In this document: piece after piece, positions 1 through 9,540 of the stretch | Layout of the letters: every line of letters starts with the position of its first letter | Position numbering within the stretch: position 1 is the first letter of the stretch | Assembly: GCA_020631735.1 (NCBI GenBank) | Contig: CM036225.1 | Location: forward strand, 62,777,183-62,841,182 | Direction of reading: 5' to 3' | From: Saccharum officinarum | Lineage: Eukaryota > Streptophyta > Magnoliopsida > Poales > Poaceae | DNA: 64,000 nucleotides | The notes under the pieces: model-generated | Seen by the model: the letters and a program-made list of their open reading frames with translations, nothing else | Told to the model about the DNA's origin: nothing | The model's database searches: none | Position numbers and translations under genes: made by a program

Positions 1-361
1 TGACAGGAGTTAAAAAATCCTAAACCTAGGATCTTGCTTCTATCTCCGGCGTTTTGAAAATTCTTCGTTTACTTGTCTGAGAACGACTTCAGTGGAGGCT
101 ATTATCGTCTCAAGTATGAGGTTCTCATTCGCCGAATTGACCAGTTTGTCTCATCTCTAATGTAAGCTTTCACCTTCCTTGAATATACCAAGACTGTTTG
201 ATGTACGCTCTCACCCGGAACAGATCAAGCTTGTCTGAAGAATATGTTCTTGAGTTCTTCACCAGCTGCAATATGTTAAATATCCTGGATGCATACTTGC
301 TAGAAATATTACTGCCAAATCAGGAGTAGCAGGAGTGCAGGATAAGGAGTGCACGGAGTCA
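1..361 (+). pseudogene. Exon-like fragments of an unidentified gene
   Basis: Two short stretches read like plant coding sequence. The first, about 58-159, contains FSGGYYRLKYEVLIRR and runs into a GTAAG-like donor near 160. The second, about 198-329, contains SEEYVLEFFTSCNMLNILDA and ends at an in-frame TAG. They are in different frames and no complete reading frame joins them. I do not recognise the family. Similar gene-like sequence resumes beyond the retroelement at 2641. Exon remnants of a decayed gene, or a captured gene fragment, are the likeliest readings. Confidence 0.3.
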
Positions 362-366
362 GCAGC

Positions 367-740
367 TGTCATGTGGGGGAAAACCTACACCAGGAGACAC
401 CGAGCCAGAGATGTGCGCCGGGCAGCAGAACGTGCGGGCGCACGCATGGACGCAGAACGCGCGGTGATCACGGGCACGGCGCATGCAAGCGAGGATGAAG
501 CGATCAGCGAAAGTGGCTGAAGTTGGAAAGCTATCTTTAGTTGTTAAGATATTATTTGCTATCTTTGATTAGTTCCTTGAATTGAGGAGTTTGTTTCCTC
601 CATTGGTTAGGGCCGATGGCCATATATTCCCTGTAAACTGAAATATTGAATTAAGCAAGATCAATTACCTGCTCTCCTACCTCTCGCTCTCAAGCCCGAT
701 CGGCAGTGAGGGGAATAACCTCCGCATCGGAAGACCACGG
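367..740 (+). repeat. Truncated 5' LTR of the Reina-like element
   Basis: It matches 2202-2575 base for base except for about five substitutions. It lacks the final 60 bp of the LTR, so the deletion that removed gag and most of pol began inside the 5' LTR. It starts directly after the GCAGC target duplication. Confidence 0.9.
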
Positions 741-746
741 GCCATC

Positions 747-2333
747 TTGGCACTGTCTGCGCCTCGCTTCGACTTCATCGGCAAGCTGCATGACGCGCAG
801 CGCCAGGACCCGGCGCTCACTGCCCTCCGCGACGAGGTCACCGCCGGCACGCGCACGGGCCCCTGGGCGATCGTCGACGACCTGCTGCAGTACAACAGCC
901 GGCTGTACATTTCCCCGGCATCGCCCCTAGCTCGGGAGATCATCGAGGCTACACATGAGGACGGGCATGAGGGTGTCCAGCGTACCCTGCACCGCCTCCG
1001 GCGCGACTTCCACATCCCCAGCGTGAAGCAGCTCGTCCAGGACTGGGTCCGCTCCTACGTAGTGTGCCAACGCTACAAATCCGAGCACTTGAGCCCGGCC
1101 GGCCTCTTGCTGCCCCTGCCGGTGCCCCAGGGCGTTTGGACCGACATCGCTCTAGATTTCGTCGAGGCGCTGCCACGAGTGCGCGGCAAGTCCGTCATTC
1201 TGACGGTGGTGGACAGGTTCAGCAAATACTGCCACTTCATCCCGCTAGTGCACCCATACTCCGCCGAATCCGTCGCTCAAGCCTTCTTCGCCGAGATCGT
1301 TCGTCTACATGGCGTTCCGCAGTCCATGGTGTCGGACCGTGACCCCATCTTCACCTCGACGTTTTGGCGCGAACTCATGCGGCTGATGGGCACCAAGCTG
1401 CATATGACGACGGCATTCCACCCCCAGTCGGATGGGCAGTCCGAGGCGGCTAACCGGGTGATTATTACGTACTTGCGTTGCTTGACAGGGGACCGTCCAC
1501 GGCAATGGCTGCGCTGGCTCCCATGGGCGGAATTCATCTTCAACACGGCGTACCAGTCCTCGCTTCGGGACACCCTGTTCCGGGTCGTCTATGGCAGGGA
1601 TCCACCCTCCATCCGCTCCTACGAACCGGGGGACACGCGGGTCGCCGCCGTCGCCAGGAGCATGGAGGAGCGGGCTGAGTTCCTCTCCGACATCCGCTAC
1701 AGGCTCGAGCAAGCTCAGGCGGTCCAGAAGCTGCACTATGACAAGCACCACCGCCACGTTGCATACCAGGTGGGTGACTGGGCGCTCCTCCGCCTGCGCC
1801 AGCGACCCGCCGCGTCGCTCCCTCAGTCCGGCACGGGCAAGCTGAAGCCCCGCTTCTATGGGCCGTACCGCATCACCGAGCTCGTCAACGACGTGGCCGT
1901 CCGCCTGGAGCTACCGGCCGGCGCTCGTCTCCATGACGTGTTCCACATTGGCCTGCTCAAGAAGTTCCACGGGCTGCCACCGGGTGCACCACCGGCACTG
2001 CCTCCTCTACATCACGGCGCCATCGTCCCTGAGCCGGAACATGCGGTTCGGTTTCGTTTGGCGCGAGGCGTGCGCCAAGCCCTTGTTCAGTGGAAGGGCG
2101 AGTCTCCGGCTTCGGCAACTTGGGAGGACATCGACGTTCTCCGTGCCAAGTACCCTGCCTTTCAGCTCGAGGACAAGCTGAGTCTTGAGGGGGGGGGGAG
2201 ATGTCATGTGGGGGAAAACCTACACCAGGAGACACCGAGCCAGAGATATGCGCCGGGCAGCAGAACGTGCGGGCGCACGCATGGACGCAGAACGCGCGGT
2301 GATTGCGGGCACGGCGCATGCAAGCGAGGATGA
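747..2333 (+). CDS. Integrase with C-terminal chromodomain (pol remnant)
   Basis: This is the 3' part of a Ty3/gypsy pol. In order: an HHCC-type zinc-binding region (His at residue 70, HEDGH, then YVVC); a retroviral integrase core with Asp137 (ALDFVE), Asp197 (VSDRDP) and Glu233 (GQSEAANR), giving the usual D-60-D-35-E spacing; then a chromodomain-like end around residues 435-475 (ALVQWKG, ATWED). The first Cys of the CxxC pair appears to be Tyr, so the zinc site may be lost. The ATG at 747 is fortuitous, because the frame is the 3' end of a polyprotein whose 5' part has been deleted. The last 44 codons read into the LTR. Chromodomains of this group are thought to guide integration to methylated H3. 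The fragment is unlikely to be active. Confidence 0.85.
   Translation: MALSAPRFDFIGKLHDAQRQDPALTALRDEVTAGTRTGPWAIVDDLLQYNSRLYISPASPLAREIIEATHEDGHEGVQRTLHRLRRDFHIPSVKQLVQDWVRSYVVCQRYKSEHLSPAGLLLPLPVPQGVWTDIALDFVEALPRVRGKSVILTVVDRFSKYCHFIPLVHPYSAESVAQAFFAEIVRLHGVPQSMVSDRDPIFTSTFWRELMRLMGTKLHMTTAFHPQSDGQSEAANRVIITYLRCLTGDRPRQWLRWLPWAEFIFNTAYQSSLRDTLFRVVYGRDPPSIRSYEPGDTRVAAVARSMEERAEFLSDIRYRLEQAQAVQKLHYDKHHRHVAYQVGDWALLRLRQRPAASLPQSGTGKLKPRFYGPYRITELVNDVAVRLELPAGARLHDVFHIGLLKKFHGLPPGAPPALPPLHHGAIVPEPEHAVRFRLARGVRQALVQWKGESPASATWEDIDVLRAKYPAFQLEDKLSLEGGGRCHVGENLHQETPSQRYAPGSRTCGRTHGRRTRGDCGHGACKRG
2189..2200 (+). other. Polypurine tract of the Reina-like element
   Basis: A run of G with flanking A/G ends two bases before the TGTCA that starts the 3' LTR. 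This is the position where plus-strand priming occurs in LTR retrotransposons. Confidence 0.8.
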
Positions 2334-2635
2334 AGCGATCAGCGAAAGTGGCTGAAGTTGGAAAGCTATCTTTAGTTGTTAAGATATTATTTGCTATCTT
2401 TGATTAGTTCCTTGAATTGAGGAGTTTGTTTCCTCCATTGGTTAGGGACGATGGCCATATATTCCCTGTAAACCGAAATATTGAATTAAGCAAGATCAAT
2501 TACCTGCTCTCCTACCTCTCGCTCTCAAGCCCGATCGGCAGTGAGGGGAATAACCTCCGCATCGGAAGACCACGGCTGGAGATTACGAACTCCGTAGTCG
2601 AGAGCCGCCTACCCTAGATCATAAGGCTCTTGACA
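2202..2635 (+). repeat. 3' LTR of the Reina-like element
   Basis: Complete 434-bp LTR with 5-bp terminal inverted ends TGTCA...TGACA, followed directly by the target duplication GCAGC at 2636-2640. Confidence 0.9.
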
Positions 2636-2640
2636 GCAGC

Positions 2641-3693
2641 TGTGCATTTTCATCCGCCTGACTGGCCACGGCAGACACAGCTTTCCACTGGCAATCCAAA
2701 GCAACGGATGCAGATTATAGATGGAGAGAAGATGCTGAGATTCCCATGCCTCCAAATTTCACAACAGATATCTGTGGATTTCCATTTGAAATTTCCCTCA
2801 GCTTCAGTGCTGGGCCTTGCTCAAGCTGAGGGTCAAGACTTCTGCATCTTTTTACCTTTTCTCTTTCTTTCTTTTTTTAATTTCCCTTTTTTCTGCATCT
2901 CCTTTCAATGAATTTAGGCAGGGGCCTTCCAATCCCTCCTGACTAAAAAAGCAAGTTCCGAAGTGAAGCATGGCTCTTCCACTTTCCACATAAGCAGGTG
3001 TGTGCTCTGATTCCTCCTTGATGCTTATACAAACTGCAAGTAGAGCGTATGCCATCTTAATTCTTCTTTTAATAGCATTCCAATCAAACCCAGAAGCTGC
3101 ATGCCAACAAGAAACTGGATCATTCATCTCAATTTTCAAAACTACATAGGATATTTAGTGAGTAGTGACCGTTTAGAATTTCCCCAGCAGCCCAGCCATG
3201 ACTGTCAATTGGCAGATCCTTGAGGTCAGCGAGACAGGCAAAGTAGCTCTGTTATTTCTCCTCCAGCCAAATGCTGTTATCAGGTCAAACCAGTATAGCT
3301 CTGCCAAACCCAGAACCAGCTTGTTTATACTATATAAACTGATCAGTTTTCACCAGTACATACAGTGGCACTATAAAAGAGAGGATGATGACTAGAGTTT
3401 TTTTTTTGAATGCATCTATTGCTTGTCCCTCGCTGCATAAACTATGATCTCTAGAAACTATACTTGAAAGAACATATTGCCGTAAGCCAATTAGCCTGGG
3501 AAAATTGACTGTTTGATGTGTAGTACTATTGGTCTATGTTCTCAAAAGAAAACATACTAGGTAACTTGCACTTTTCTGTTGGGCCAATGAGATATAAACT
3601 GTAGGGCTAGTTCTATGTCTGAAAATAGACTTGTGCACGTTGTTGAATTGTAATATCTAACATTCTAACCTGATTAATCTGTGTTGCTACAGT
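2641..3693. other. Intergenic or decayed gene sequence
   Basis: About 2680-2830 contains an open stretch reading FHWQSKATDADYRWRED and PPNFTTDICGFPFEISLSF, which looks protein-like and may belong with the fragments at 1-361 across the retroelement. The rest (2850-3693) is AT-rich with T and A runs. I see no gene in it. Confidence 0.3.
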
Positions 3694-3912
3694 CTAGACC
3701 CAAGAAATTAAAAAAAAAACTCGATCTACGGGGGCTAGGCCAGCCCCGAACAAAACCTCCCGAACCCTGCTCCACCTATACACAGCGGCACCGTAGCCCA
3801 TGTGTGTGAGAACGACCATGACCGAAAGGCCTTCGACCTGTGAAATTCGCTCCCACGAGGAATCAAACCCAGGCTACTCAGCTAGAGGCCCTTTCGCCTA
3901 GACCCAAGAAAT
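3694..3912 (-). mobile_element. tRNA-derived SINE, minus strand, with 15-bp target duplication
   Basis: The element is 3709-3897, flanked by perfect 15-bp copies of CTAGACCCAAGAAAT at 3694-3708 and 3898-3912. On the minus strand the 5' part carries a B-box-like GGGTTTGATTCC and an A-box-like TAGCTGAGT, and the 3' end is a poly-T run (poly-A on the plus strand after 3709). Poly-T tails are typical of grass p-SINE, Au and related SINEs. The A and B boxes are only a few bases apart instead of about 30, so this copy or its source has lost the spacer. Confidence 0.8.
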
Positions 3913-4455
3913 CAATGGTGCCACTTTTTCTTCTCTATTTGTCTTATTAACATGTTTCTAGCCCTTGCTAGAGATCATATATGAGTATTGATAGCAAGTG
4001 TAGAACTGATGGCTGGAACTTATGCAATCTCCAGTCTTCAAGATATGTGACAGCTTGATTTGTATTGCATTATGAACCGGATAAAATTTCTACCATCCTG
4101 TCCATTATTTCCTCCAACTGAAAACATGGCACTTTGACTAATAATATATCTAAAAGTATATTATAGGAGTTACATGAAAGTATATTCCGTAATCAATCTA
4201 GTAATACCAATTTTGTGTTGTCAATCTATATAAAGGTTTATAGATATTTAGGACAAACCCAGCTGCAATTATATTTATGATCTGAGGAGGTATATTACAT
4301 CAAACTACATGTCCATTTTCTTTGTTAACATATTGGTATCCTCCATTATTTGCAAGCCAATTTGTGTATGCTCCATCCAATGCATTTTGTTTTGGCAAAT
4401 CTACCCGATAACATTTTGATTGAAGTATGCACTATGCAGTCAAGTACACACAAGC
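3913..4455. other. AT-rich intergenic sequence
   Basis: No coding signal, RNA gene or clear terminal repeats were seen. Short ATATATAAG-like stretches around 4140-4260 resemble MITE interiors, but no ends could be defined. Confidence 0.4.
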
Positions 4456-5046
4456 GTGACCGCGTGAAGGGTCGAGATGGCGGACTAGAGGGGGGTGAAT
4501 AGTCTTTTCTAAAATTAATCGCGTCGGCAAACCGAAACAATTGCGGAATTAAAACTATCGGTCTAGCTAAGACTACACCCCTCTATCTAAGTTCACAAGC
4601 ACCTCACAAAGATCCTAATTAAGTAACTAAGGTGCTTTCCTTAGCAAGAGCTCTCCTAAACAATTCTAGAGCAAAGTCACACAAACCTATGCACCAGTAC
4701 TTTAGCAAAGCCGGGGAGCTCCTACACAATTCTAGTAAGCAGAAACACAAAGTCACCTAAGCTCACTAGCAATGCTCAATAGCAAGGCAACTAATGCCAA
4801 ACTAGAGAGCGCAAAATACTTAGCTACACAAACTAAGCAATGTGACTAATAAGGTTACACAAACCAAATTAGCCACGCAACGGGTGCTACTTCTATGCTA
4901 CACAAGTAAGAAGGTAACTAACAAACTACACAAGACAACTAGTTACAAGAGCAACTACATAAGCACAAGTATATGAATGTAAATACAAGCTTGTGAAACG
5001 AAAGCAAACCACCGAGAAGATGTACACAAGTTTGACACGGCGGATG
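4456..5046. repeat. Dispersed repeat, probably LTR-retroelement derived
   Basis: It begins with GAGATGGCGGACTAGAGGGG followed by a G-rich run, a motif I recognise as recurrent in grass genomes. It continues with short near-repeats (CACAAACTAAGC, CTACACAAG, CTAGCAA). It ends where the DUF4220 reading frame on the minus strand breaks off, so it probably inserted into or replaced part of that gene. Family unassigned; no target duplication could be defined. Confidence 0.45.
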
Positions 5047-5290
5047 TCGACGCCTCCTAGGTGGAACAGGAGGAGGGCCGCCCAGAACGCCTGGATGTCG
5101 GCGTCGGCATGCCCTGCCGAAGCGCGGGAGAGGATGCCAAGCGCATAGATGGCTATGGGCGGCGATGCAAGGTAAAGACCCCAGAAGTAGGCCTTATTCC
5201 ACTTGCTGGGTCGCGTGCACCTCCGGAATCTGCCAGTGAAAAGAAGCAGCAGCTGCAGGAAGAGGCTTAGCAACACCAGCGAGTTGAGCT
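5047..5290 (-). pseudogene. DUF4220-domain gene fragment (N-terminal part)
   Basis: Minus-strand translation gives a hydrophobic segment (LLSLFLQLLLLFTGRFRR), then YALGILSRA, then IQAFWAALLLFHLGG. These match the order and spacing at the start of plant DUF4220/DUF594 membrane proteins. The family initiator Met is missing (an in-frame TAG lies just upstream, around 5300). Homology stops after HLGG near 5050, where the family normally continues with a Gly-Gln-Asp-Thr segment. It is truncated at both ends and so not a functional gene. It lies head-to-head with the LRR fragment, with a tandem TTGTTCCCTGCTATATTTT duplication (5290-5327) between them. Confidence 0.6.
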
Positions 5291-6408
5291 TTGTTCCCTG
5301 CTATATTTTGTTCCCTGCTATATTTTGGAACCAAAGAGTTTAAGCTTTCATTCAGATGCCCACACAGGCTGCCAATCAGACGCAGCGCATACAGGCTTCT
5401 ACGGACGCTAGAACTTGCCCGTCTCGGCCGCCTACCGCACAGTATTGGATGCCTTGTTTGCTTGCGGTACCTCGGCCTGCGGAACACACAACTGGAGGAT
5501 CTGCCTGCGTCCTTCAACAGGCTCAAGAAATTGTTGTGCCTTGATATCAGGGACAACTACATGACAAGCTTGGATGATGTGTCCGCATTTACAGAAATGA
5601 GGCATCTCCATCTTGCAAAATCCTTCCGTAACCAGTCCGTTCTTATCAGTGAAGGCCTGCGATCGTTGGTCAATCTGCGGACGCTGTCTGGTACTGTGGA
5701 TGGAGGAAATTTGGAGCAAGAATTATCGCACCTTAGCTTCCTCAGGAAACTATCAATCAAAGTATCAACTGCATCATCCAAGAACATATGTTCTGCAGTC
5801 AGCAATATGGGGTTCCTTCACTCACTTGCTATAACCGCATATGATGAGGACCTGGGAAAAGAAAAGAAAAACACATCACTAGGTGTGGAGCCTGTCGATA
5901 AAAAGGAAAACATATCTGATGGTAAGCCTCACAAAAATAAAGAAGCAACACCTGACAGGAGCCGGTTTGATATAGGGTCTCTAAAAATTGGAGAAAATAT
6001 CCGCAAGCTAAAGCTGGGTGGTGATATGGGAAAACTGTCTGCAGACCGTATCTCCATGATGCGTTCCCTCACACATCTGTATCTCTGGGATAGCAAGTTG
6101 GATGTTGACGTGTTACATCATCTGCAAGGCCTTTGGGACCTCCTCCTCCTCTCCATATGCAATGCCTCCACATATTCGAAACTGAGTTGTACACAGAGGA
6201 GCTACCGTAAATTGAAGAAGTTGTCCATCGTGTCCATGGAAAACTTGATCGAGTGCACATTTGGCACAGGAGCCATGAAGAACCTGGAGGAGCTGAAGTT
6301 TACTAAGTGTGACAACCTCACTGGTGTCTCGGCAAAGGGGCTTGAGCATATTCTCTCTCTCAAGCGTGTGTATCTATGTGAAATGCACCCAGATTTTGTT
6401 AAGAGTGT

Positions 6409-6611
6409 GAAAGGCAGCGCAACAAAAAAAAAGGGCAGACCCAGTGCCAGAGTCTCCCACACGAGTGGGGTCTGGGGAAGGGAATAACCGAAGCAAAGTC
6501 TTACCCCCGCAGAAATTCTGCAGAGAGACGGCTTCGAACCCAGGACCTGGTGACTCGGCGAGCTAGCACTCACCAACTGCACCAGGCCTGCCCTTCGAAA
6601 GGCAGCGCAAC
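6409..6611 (-). mobile_element. Au-type SINE in the LRR exon, with 15-bp target duplication
   Basis: The SINE body is 6424-6596. Perfect 15-bp copies of GAAAGGCAGCGCAAC flank it at 6409-6423 and 6597-6611. Read on the minus strand it starts GGGCAGGCCTGGTGCAGTTG (A-box region), carries the B box GGGTTCGAAGC, and ends in a poly-T tract. This order and tail match the Au SINE family of grasses as I know it. It lies inside an LRR-coding exon and breaks the frame. Confidence 0.88.
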
Positions 6612-6888
6612 GGGTGTGAAAATTCTTGAGATCAACATGCACGTCAACAAATCTAGCAGAGCTGCTACTGGAGGAAGCCAAACTAAGACACACAAGCCTG
6701 GCGCCCCACCTGCCATTGGAGGTGAAGCAACCGAAACCAAGGCCATTATTGACACCATCACTCCACCCAGGTCAGCACCCATAGAAGCAATCCTTATAAT
6801 TGTTCCTTATTACCACCTCTGTTGAAAAATGAACAACAAGATAGCAATCACTCTCACACCAAGCTCTCTATTTGTATAACAATGACAG

Positions 6889-7317
6889 GGGTCCTAAATA
6901 CTCTACTCAGGATACAAAATCTGGTCATAAGCTTTTGGCTGATGCACAAAAATCTTACGAGCACATCAAACCACTAAGCTTAGAAAAAGGAAAAGAACCC
7001 TTAATTGTAAAGGATACAGATGATGATAGTGATGAAGACAATGACTCGCAAACTAAACCAGATGCGGGATATGAAGCTGGTCCATCATCTATTTTTGTGA
7101 CGGAGACTCAGATTATGGAACAGAGCACAGAAATAGACTTGACTGTGGAGAAAAGAAAGAATCCATTAGCTCAGGAAGTAGTGACCAGTACTACATCTAA
7201 TGAAGAAAGAACCCCAGAAGCAAACCAAACCACTGCACCCGAGTCCGTCACCACACCCGCGACTGAAGGTGAAGGAACCACCCAAAGCATGGTCATCGAC
7301 CCCACCACTCCACTAAG
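6889..7317 (+). CDS. Second exon of the LRR gene: Ser/Thr/Glu-rich tail module
   Basis: A 429-nt exon, a multiple of three and phase-symmetric, bounded by a TTTGTATAACAATGACAG acceptor and a GTGACC donor. It starts RGPKYSTQDTKSGHK and ends VIDPTTPLR. It resembles both the next exon (RGAKGTTQNTKSCAR start) and the end of exon 1 (IIDTITPPR). It is hydrophilic with an acidic DTDDDSDEDNDS run and no recognised domain. Confidence 0.6.
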
Positions 7318-7452
7318 GTGACCACTCAGGCACTCATAGAAGCTGTCCTTACTCATTACTACTGCCTTCATTGTAAAAAATACTAAAATGCATGATATGA
7401 TCACGAGCAGTCGAGCACTACTCTCTAATCAAGCTTTCTGTTTGTATAACAG

Positions 7453-7756
7453 GGGTGCTAAAGGCACTACTCAGAATACAAAATCTTGTGCTAGGAATGA
7501 TGGAGACAAAGCTGGTCAAACTAGTTCCATGGCAGAAACTCATCATAATTCTGAACAGGCAAAGCAACAGCCAACTAAAGACCAATCTAGTGATGTTGGA
7601 CCTCTTATCCCTCATTTGCAAGAGAGTGAGCTCCATGTTGATGACAGTGTTGTGAAGAATGCTTATACTGCTAGTCCTATTCAGAGTTCAGATTCAACTC
7701 CCAACACCAATCAGGAGTCCTCTTCAAGGTCAAGAGACGACATGGATATCCAGTGA
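7453..7756 (+). CDS. Third exon of the LRR gene: duplicated tail module and stop
   Basis: It follows the acceptor TTTGTATAACAG and begins RGAKGTTQNTKSCARN, paralogous to the start of exon 2. It ends SRDDMDIQ and then TGA at 7754-7756. The intron before it also matches the previous intron (CATAGAAGC near the donor, CTCT..TTTGTATAACA at the acceptor). The module therefore arose by tandem exon-plus-intron duplication. Confidence 0.6.
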
Positions 7757-8940
7757 AGATGCTGACAGCGCAAAAAAGTGATATCTTCAAGGCACTAATA
7801 TTACATTATTTTTAATGTTCATTTGTTTTTGTGTGTAGCAATTTATTTATTTTCCCAAGCATATAGAGAAAGATAATTAGATATAGTAAATGTGCCTGCT
7901 GTTAATTCTGTTGTGTTTTCTTATGAGCTTTTCACTTTATTGCTATTGTAATATTTTTTTCGAAAACCTATTGCTATTGTAATATTCTGACAGAGCCTAA
8001 GACTGAGTTTATGCACATCTGTATCTTTTTATTTGACAATGATCTGTATGTACCTATGTGTCAACTCAGAGTGTTTTTATTCGTGTCGAAATAAGGTGAA
8101 TACAGCACATGAACCTATCCACAGTTGTGCTTTATTTGCCATTACATGCTATCATGTTCCAGGTTGATATGGACTATGAAGTTGACTAATGTATATCTTT
8201 GCCCGATGCAGTTGTTCACTGCAGCAAGTGTGATAATAATTGTTTTAAGTCTCCGTTTTTTTCTTCAATTATGCTGAGGGAAAAATCATCTACTAAAACT
8301 GGGAAACGTGAACTGGCTAGAAACGCCATAAAAATGCTAAGAAACCTATAAACTTACCTAATGCTGATGGATCAGTTGAAGCTAAAGCCAGTCTCAGCCA
8401 ACGTGGGATAGCATGTTTGTTTGGTTGGAGATCCTACAGATTCCCTCCCTCGACCACCGGTAGACTCTCCAAATACAAAGACCCAGAATTTAGGAGCTTT
8501 CAGAAAATAAGAATAACCAATTTGAAAAAGAAAATGTTAACATTACCCTTTTTTATCGCCGCGCGCCAGCATCGCACTCGCACCCGGCACCTCGCCGCGA
8601 AACCTCGAGGGCAAGGCCCACAGCGGCGTCCGCGCTTCATTAACACAGCCGATGCCCTCCCTCCGCTCGTCCTCTCCGACGACGACCCTAACCTCTCCGG
8701 CTCTGTGCGGCCCCTCTTCTTCTGCGCGCATTTGCCGCTACCGCATATCAGGAGAGGGGAGACTGCTTCGGTGAACACGCTGGGCCTAGCCCAAAGAATA
8801 GCCCATACATTAACAGGCCCAACTGCTCTTGCAGGCCAGATTAAAGGCCCAAATAATGGCTGACTTTTCTCCCTTTTTTCAAAAAAAAAACCAAGAACCT
8901 TGAGATTTTCTTTCTTTTGATTTGAAGTTCTGTTTGGCTA
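7757..8940. other. Probable 3' UTR, then intergenic DNA
   Basis: 7757 to about 8240 is AT-rich and fits the 3' UTR of the LRR gene, including a small direct repeat of ATTGCTATTGTAATATT near 7938-7986. About 8560-8780 is GC-rich (CTCGCCGCGAAACC and similar). It could be the promoter or 5' leader of a lost gene, but I found no supported reading frame there. Confidence 0.35.
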
Positions 8941-9540
8941 ATGTTTGATGACATCGAGCTTGCTCATATGAGCATCAATATGGTCTTTTGCTCACTACTA
9001 GTTCCCGAAACTGCTGTCGCGACGGCTGACGGTCTGACAAACATGCACGGAGCAGGCGCGGGAGCGCGTGGATCGCTCGCTGTTGCCCGCCAAATTAAGG
9101 CAAAGCAGGCAGGGGGCGACGCGGGCTGGCCACCACCCAAAAGCTCGGGCCGCCCCTGCTCCGACCATTGCTCCCACCGCTCGTCTCCGGTCCCTGCCTA
9201 TTCATTCGTCTCTCCCACAGCAGCTCACCGTGCCTCCTCCATCGGCATCGACCCGGCCGAGAGCAGACCGTGCCGTCTCTCCCCGGCGTGCGCGCGCGTG
9301 GTCGGAGGCTGCCGTCGCTCGCGTCGGCCGCCCCCGGCCCCCGATCGACACCGTTCCTCCGGAAAATGCATCGCTGGATCCTCCCTAGCTGCACCGACAT
9401 CCGCCAGCCGCGCCAGTCGTCATCCGCCCGCCGTCGAGGTACGCACGCACCTGACCTGGAGGAGTCGGCCTCGATTCCGCCGCCGCTTTGCATCCATGCT
9501 CGATATATATGATCTGCGTTCCCGATCGCGCGCGCCGCGT

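Larger units (their letters stand above)
367..2635 (+). mobile_element. Reina-type Ty3/gypsy chromovirus, internally deleted
   Basis: The 3' LTR is 2202-2635 (434 bp), beginning TGTCA and ending TGACA. A matching but shorter 5' copy spans 367-740. The 5-bp target duplication GCAGC flanks the element at 362-366 and 2636-2640. A G-rich polypurine tract (2189-2200) abuts the 3' LTR. The last 60 bp of the 5' LTR, the primer-binding site, gag, protease, RT and RNase H are all missing: 5' LTR sequence joins directly to the integrase region at about 740/741. I count about 5 differences over 374 shared LTR bases, so the insertion is fairly young. Short LTRs and a C-terminal chromodomain fit the Reina clade; the clade call is an inference. 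Confidence 0.9.
5340..7756 (+). pseudogene. NLR-type disease-resistance LRR gene fragment, disrupted by a SINE
   Basis: Exon 1 (about 5340-6770) encodes only leucine-rich repeats of the CC-NB-LRR kind (LPHSIGCLVCLRYLGLRNTQ, then IRKLKLGGDMGKLSADRIS and others). The coiled-coil and NB-ARC parts are absent upstream. A SINE with its target duplication lies inside this exon at 6409-6611 and introduces stops. Removing it and one duplication copy would restore an uninterrupted frame running to a GT donor at 6771. Exon 2 is 6889-7317 and exon 3 is 7453-7756, ending in TGA. All junctions are in phase and have GT..AG borders. The C-terminal exons are hydrophilic and Ser/Thr/Glu-rich. With no NB-ARC domain and a broken exon it is probably a pseudogene. 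A decoy-like LRR protein from an older allele is possible. Confidence 0.75.

Noticed and set aside
4456..5046. A reading frame or RNA gene in the GAGATGGCGGACTAGAGGGG repeat
   Set aside because: Dense stops in all frames and only short internal repeats. It is treated as a dispersed repeat.
6540..6596. A tRNA gene from the A/B-box-like motifs
   Set aside because: The motifs belong to a SINE with a poly-T tail and target duplication, and no cloverleaf is complete.
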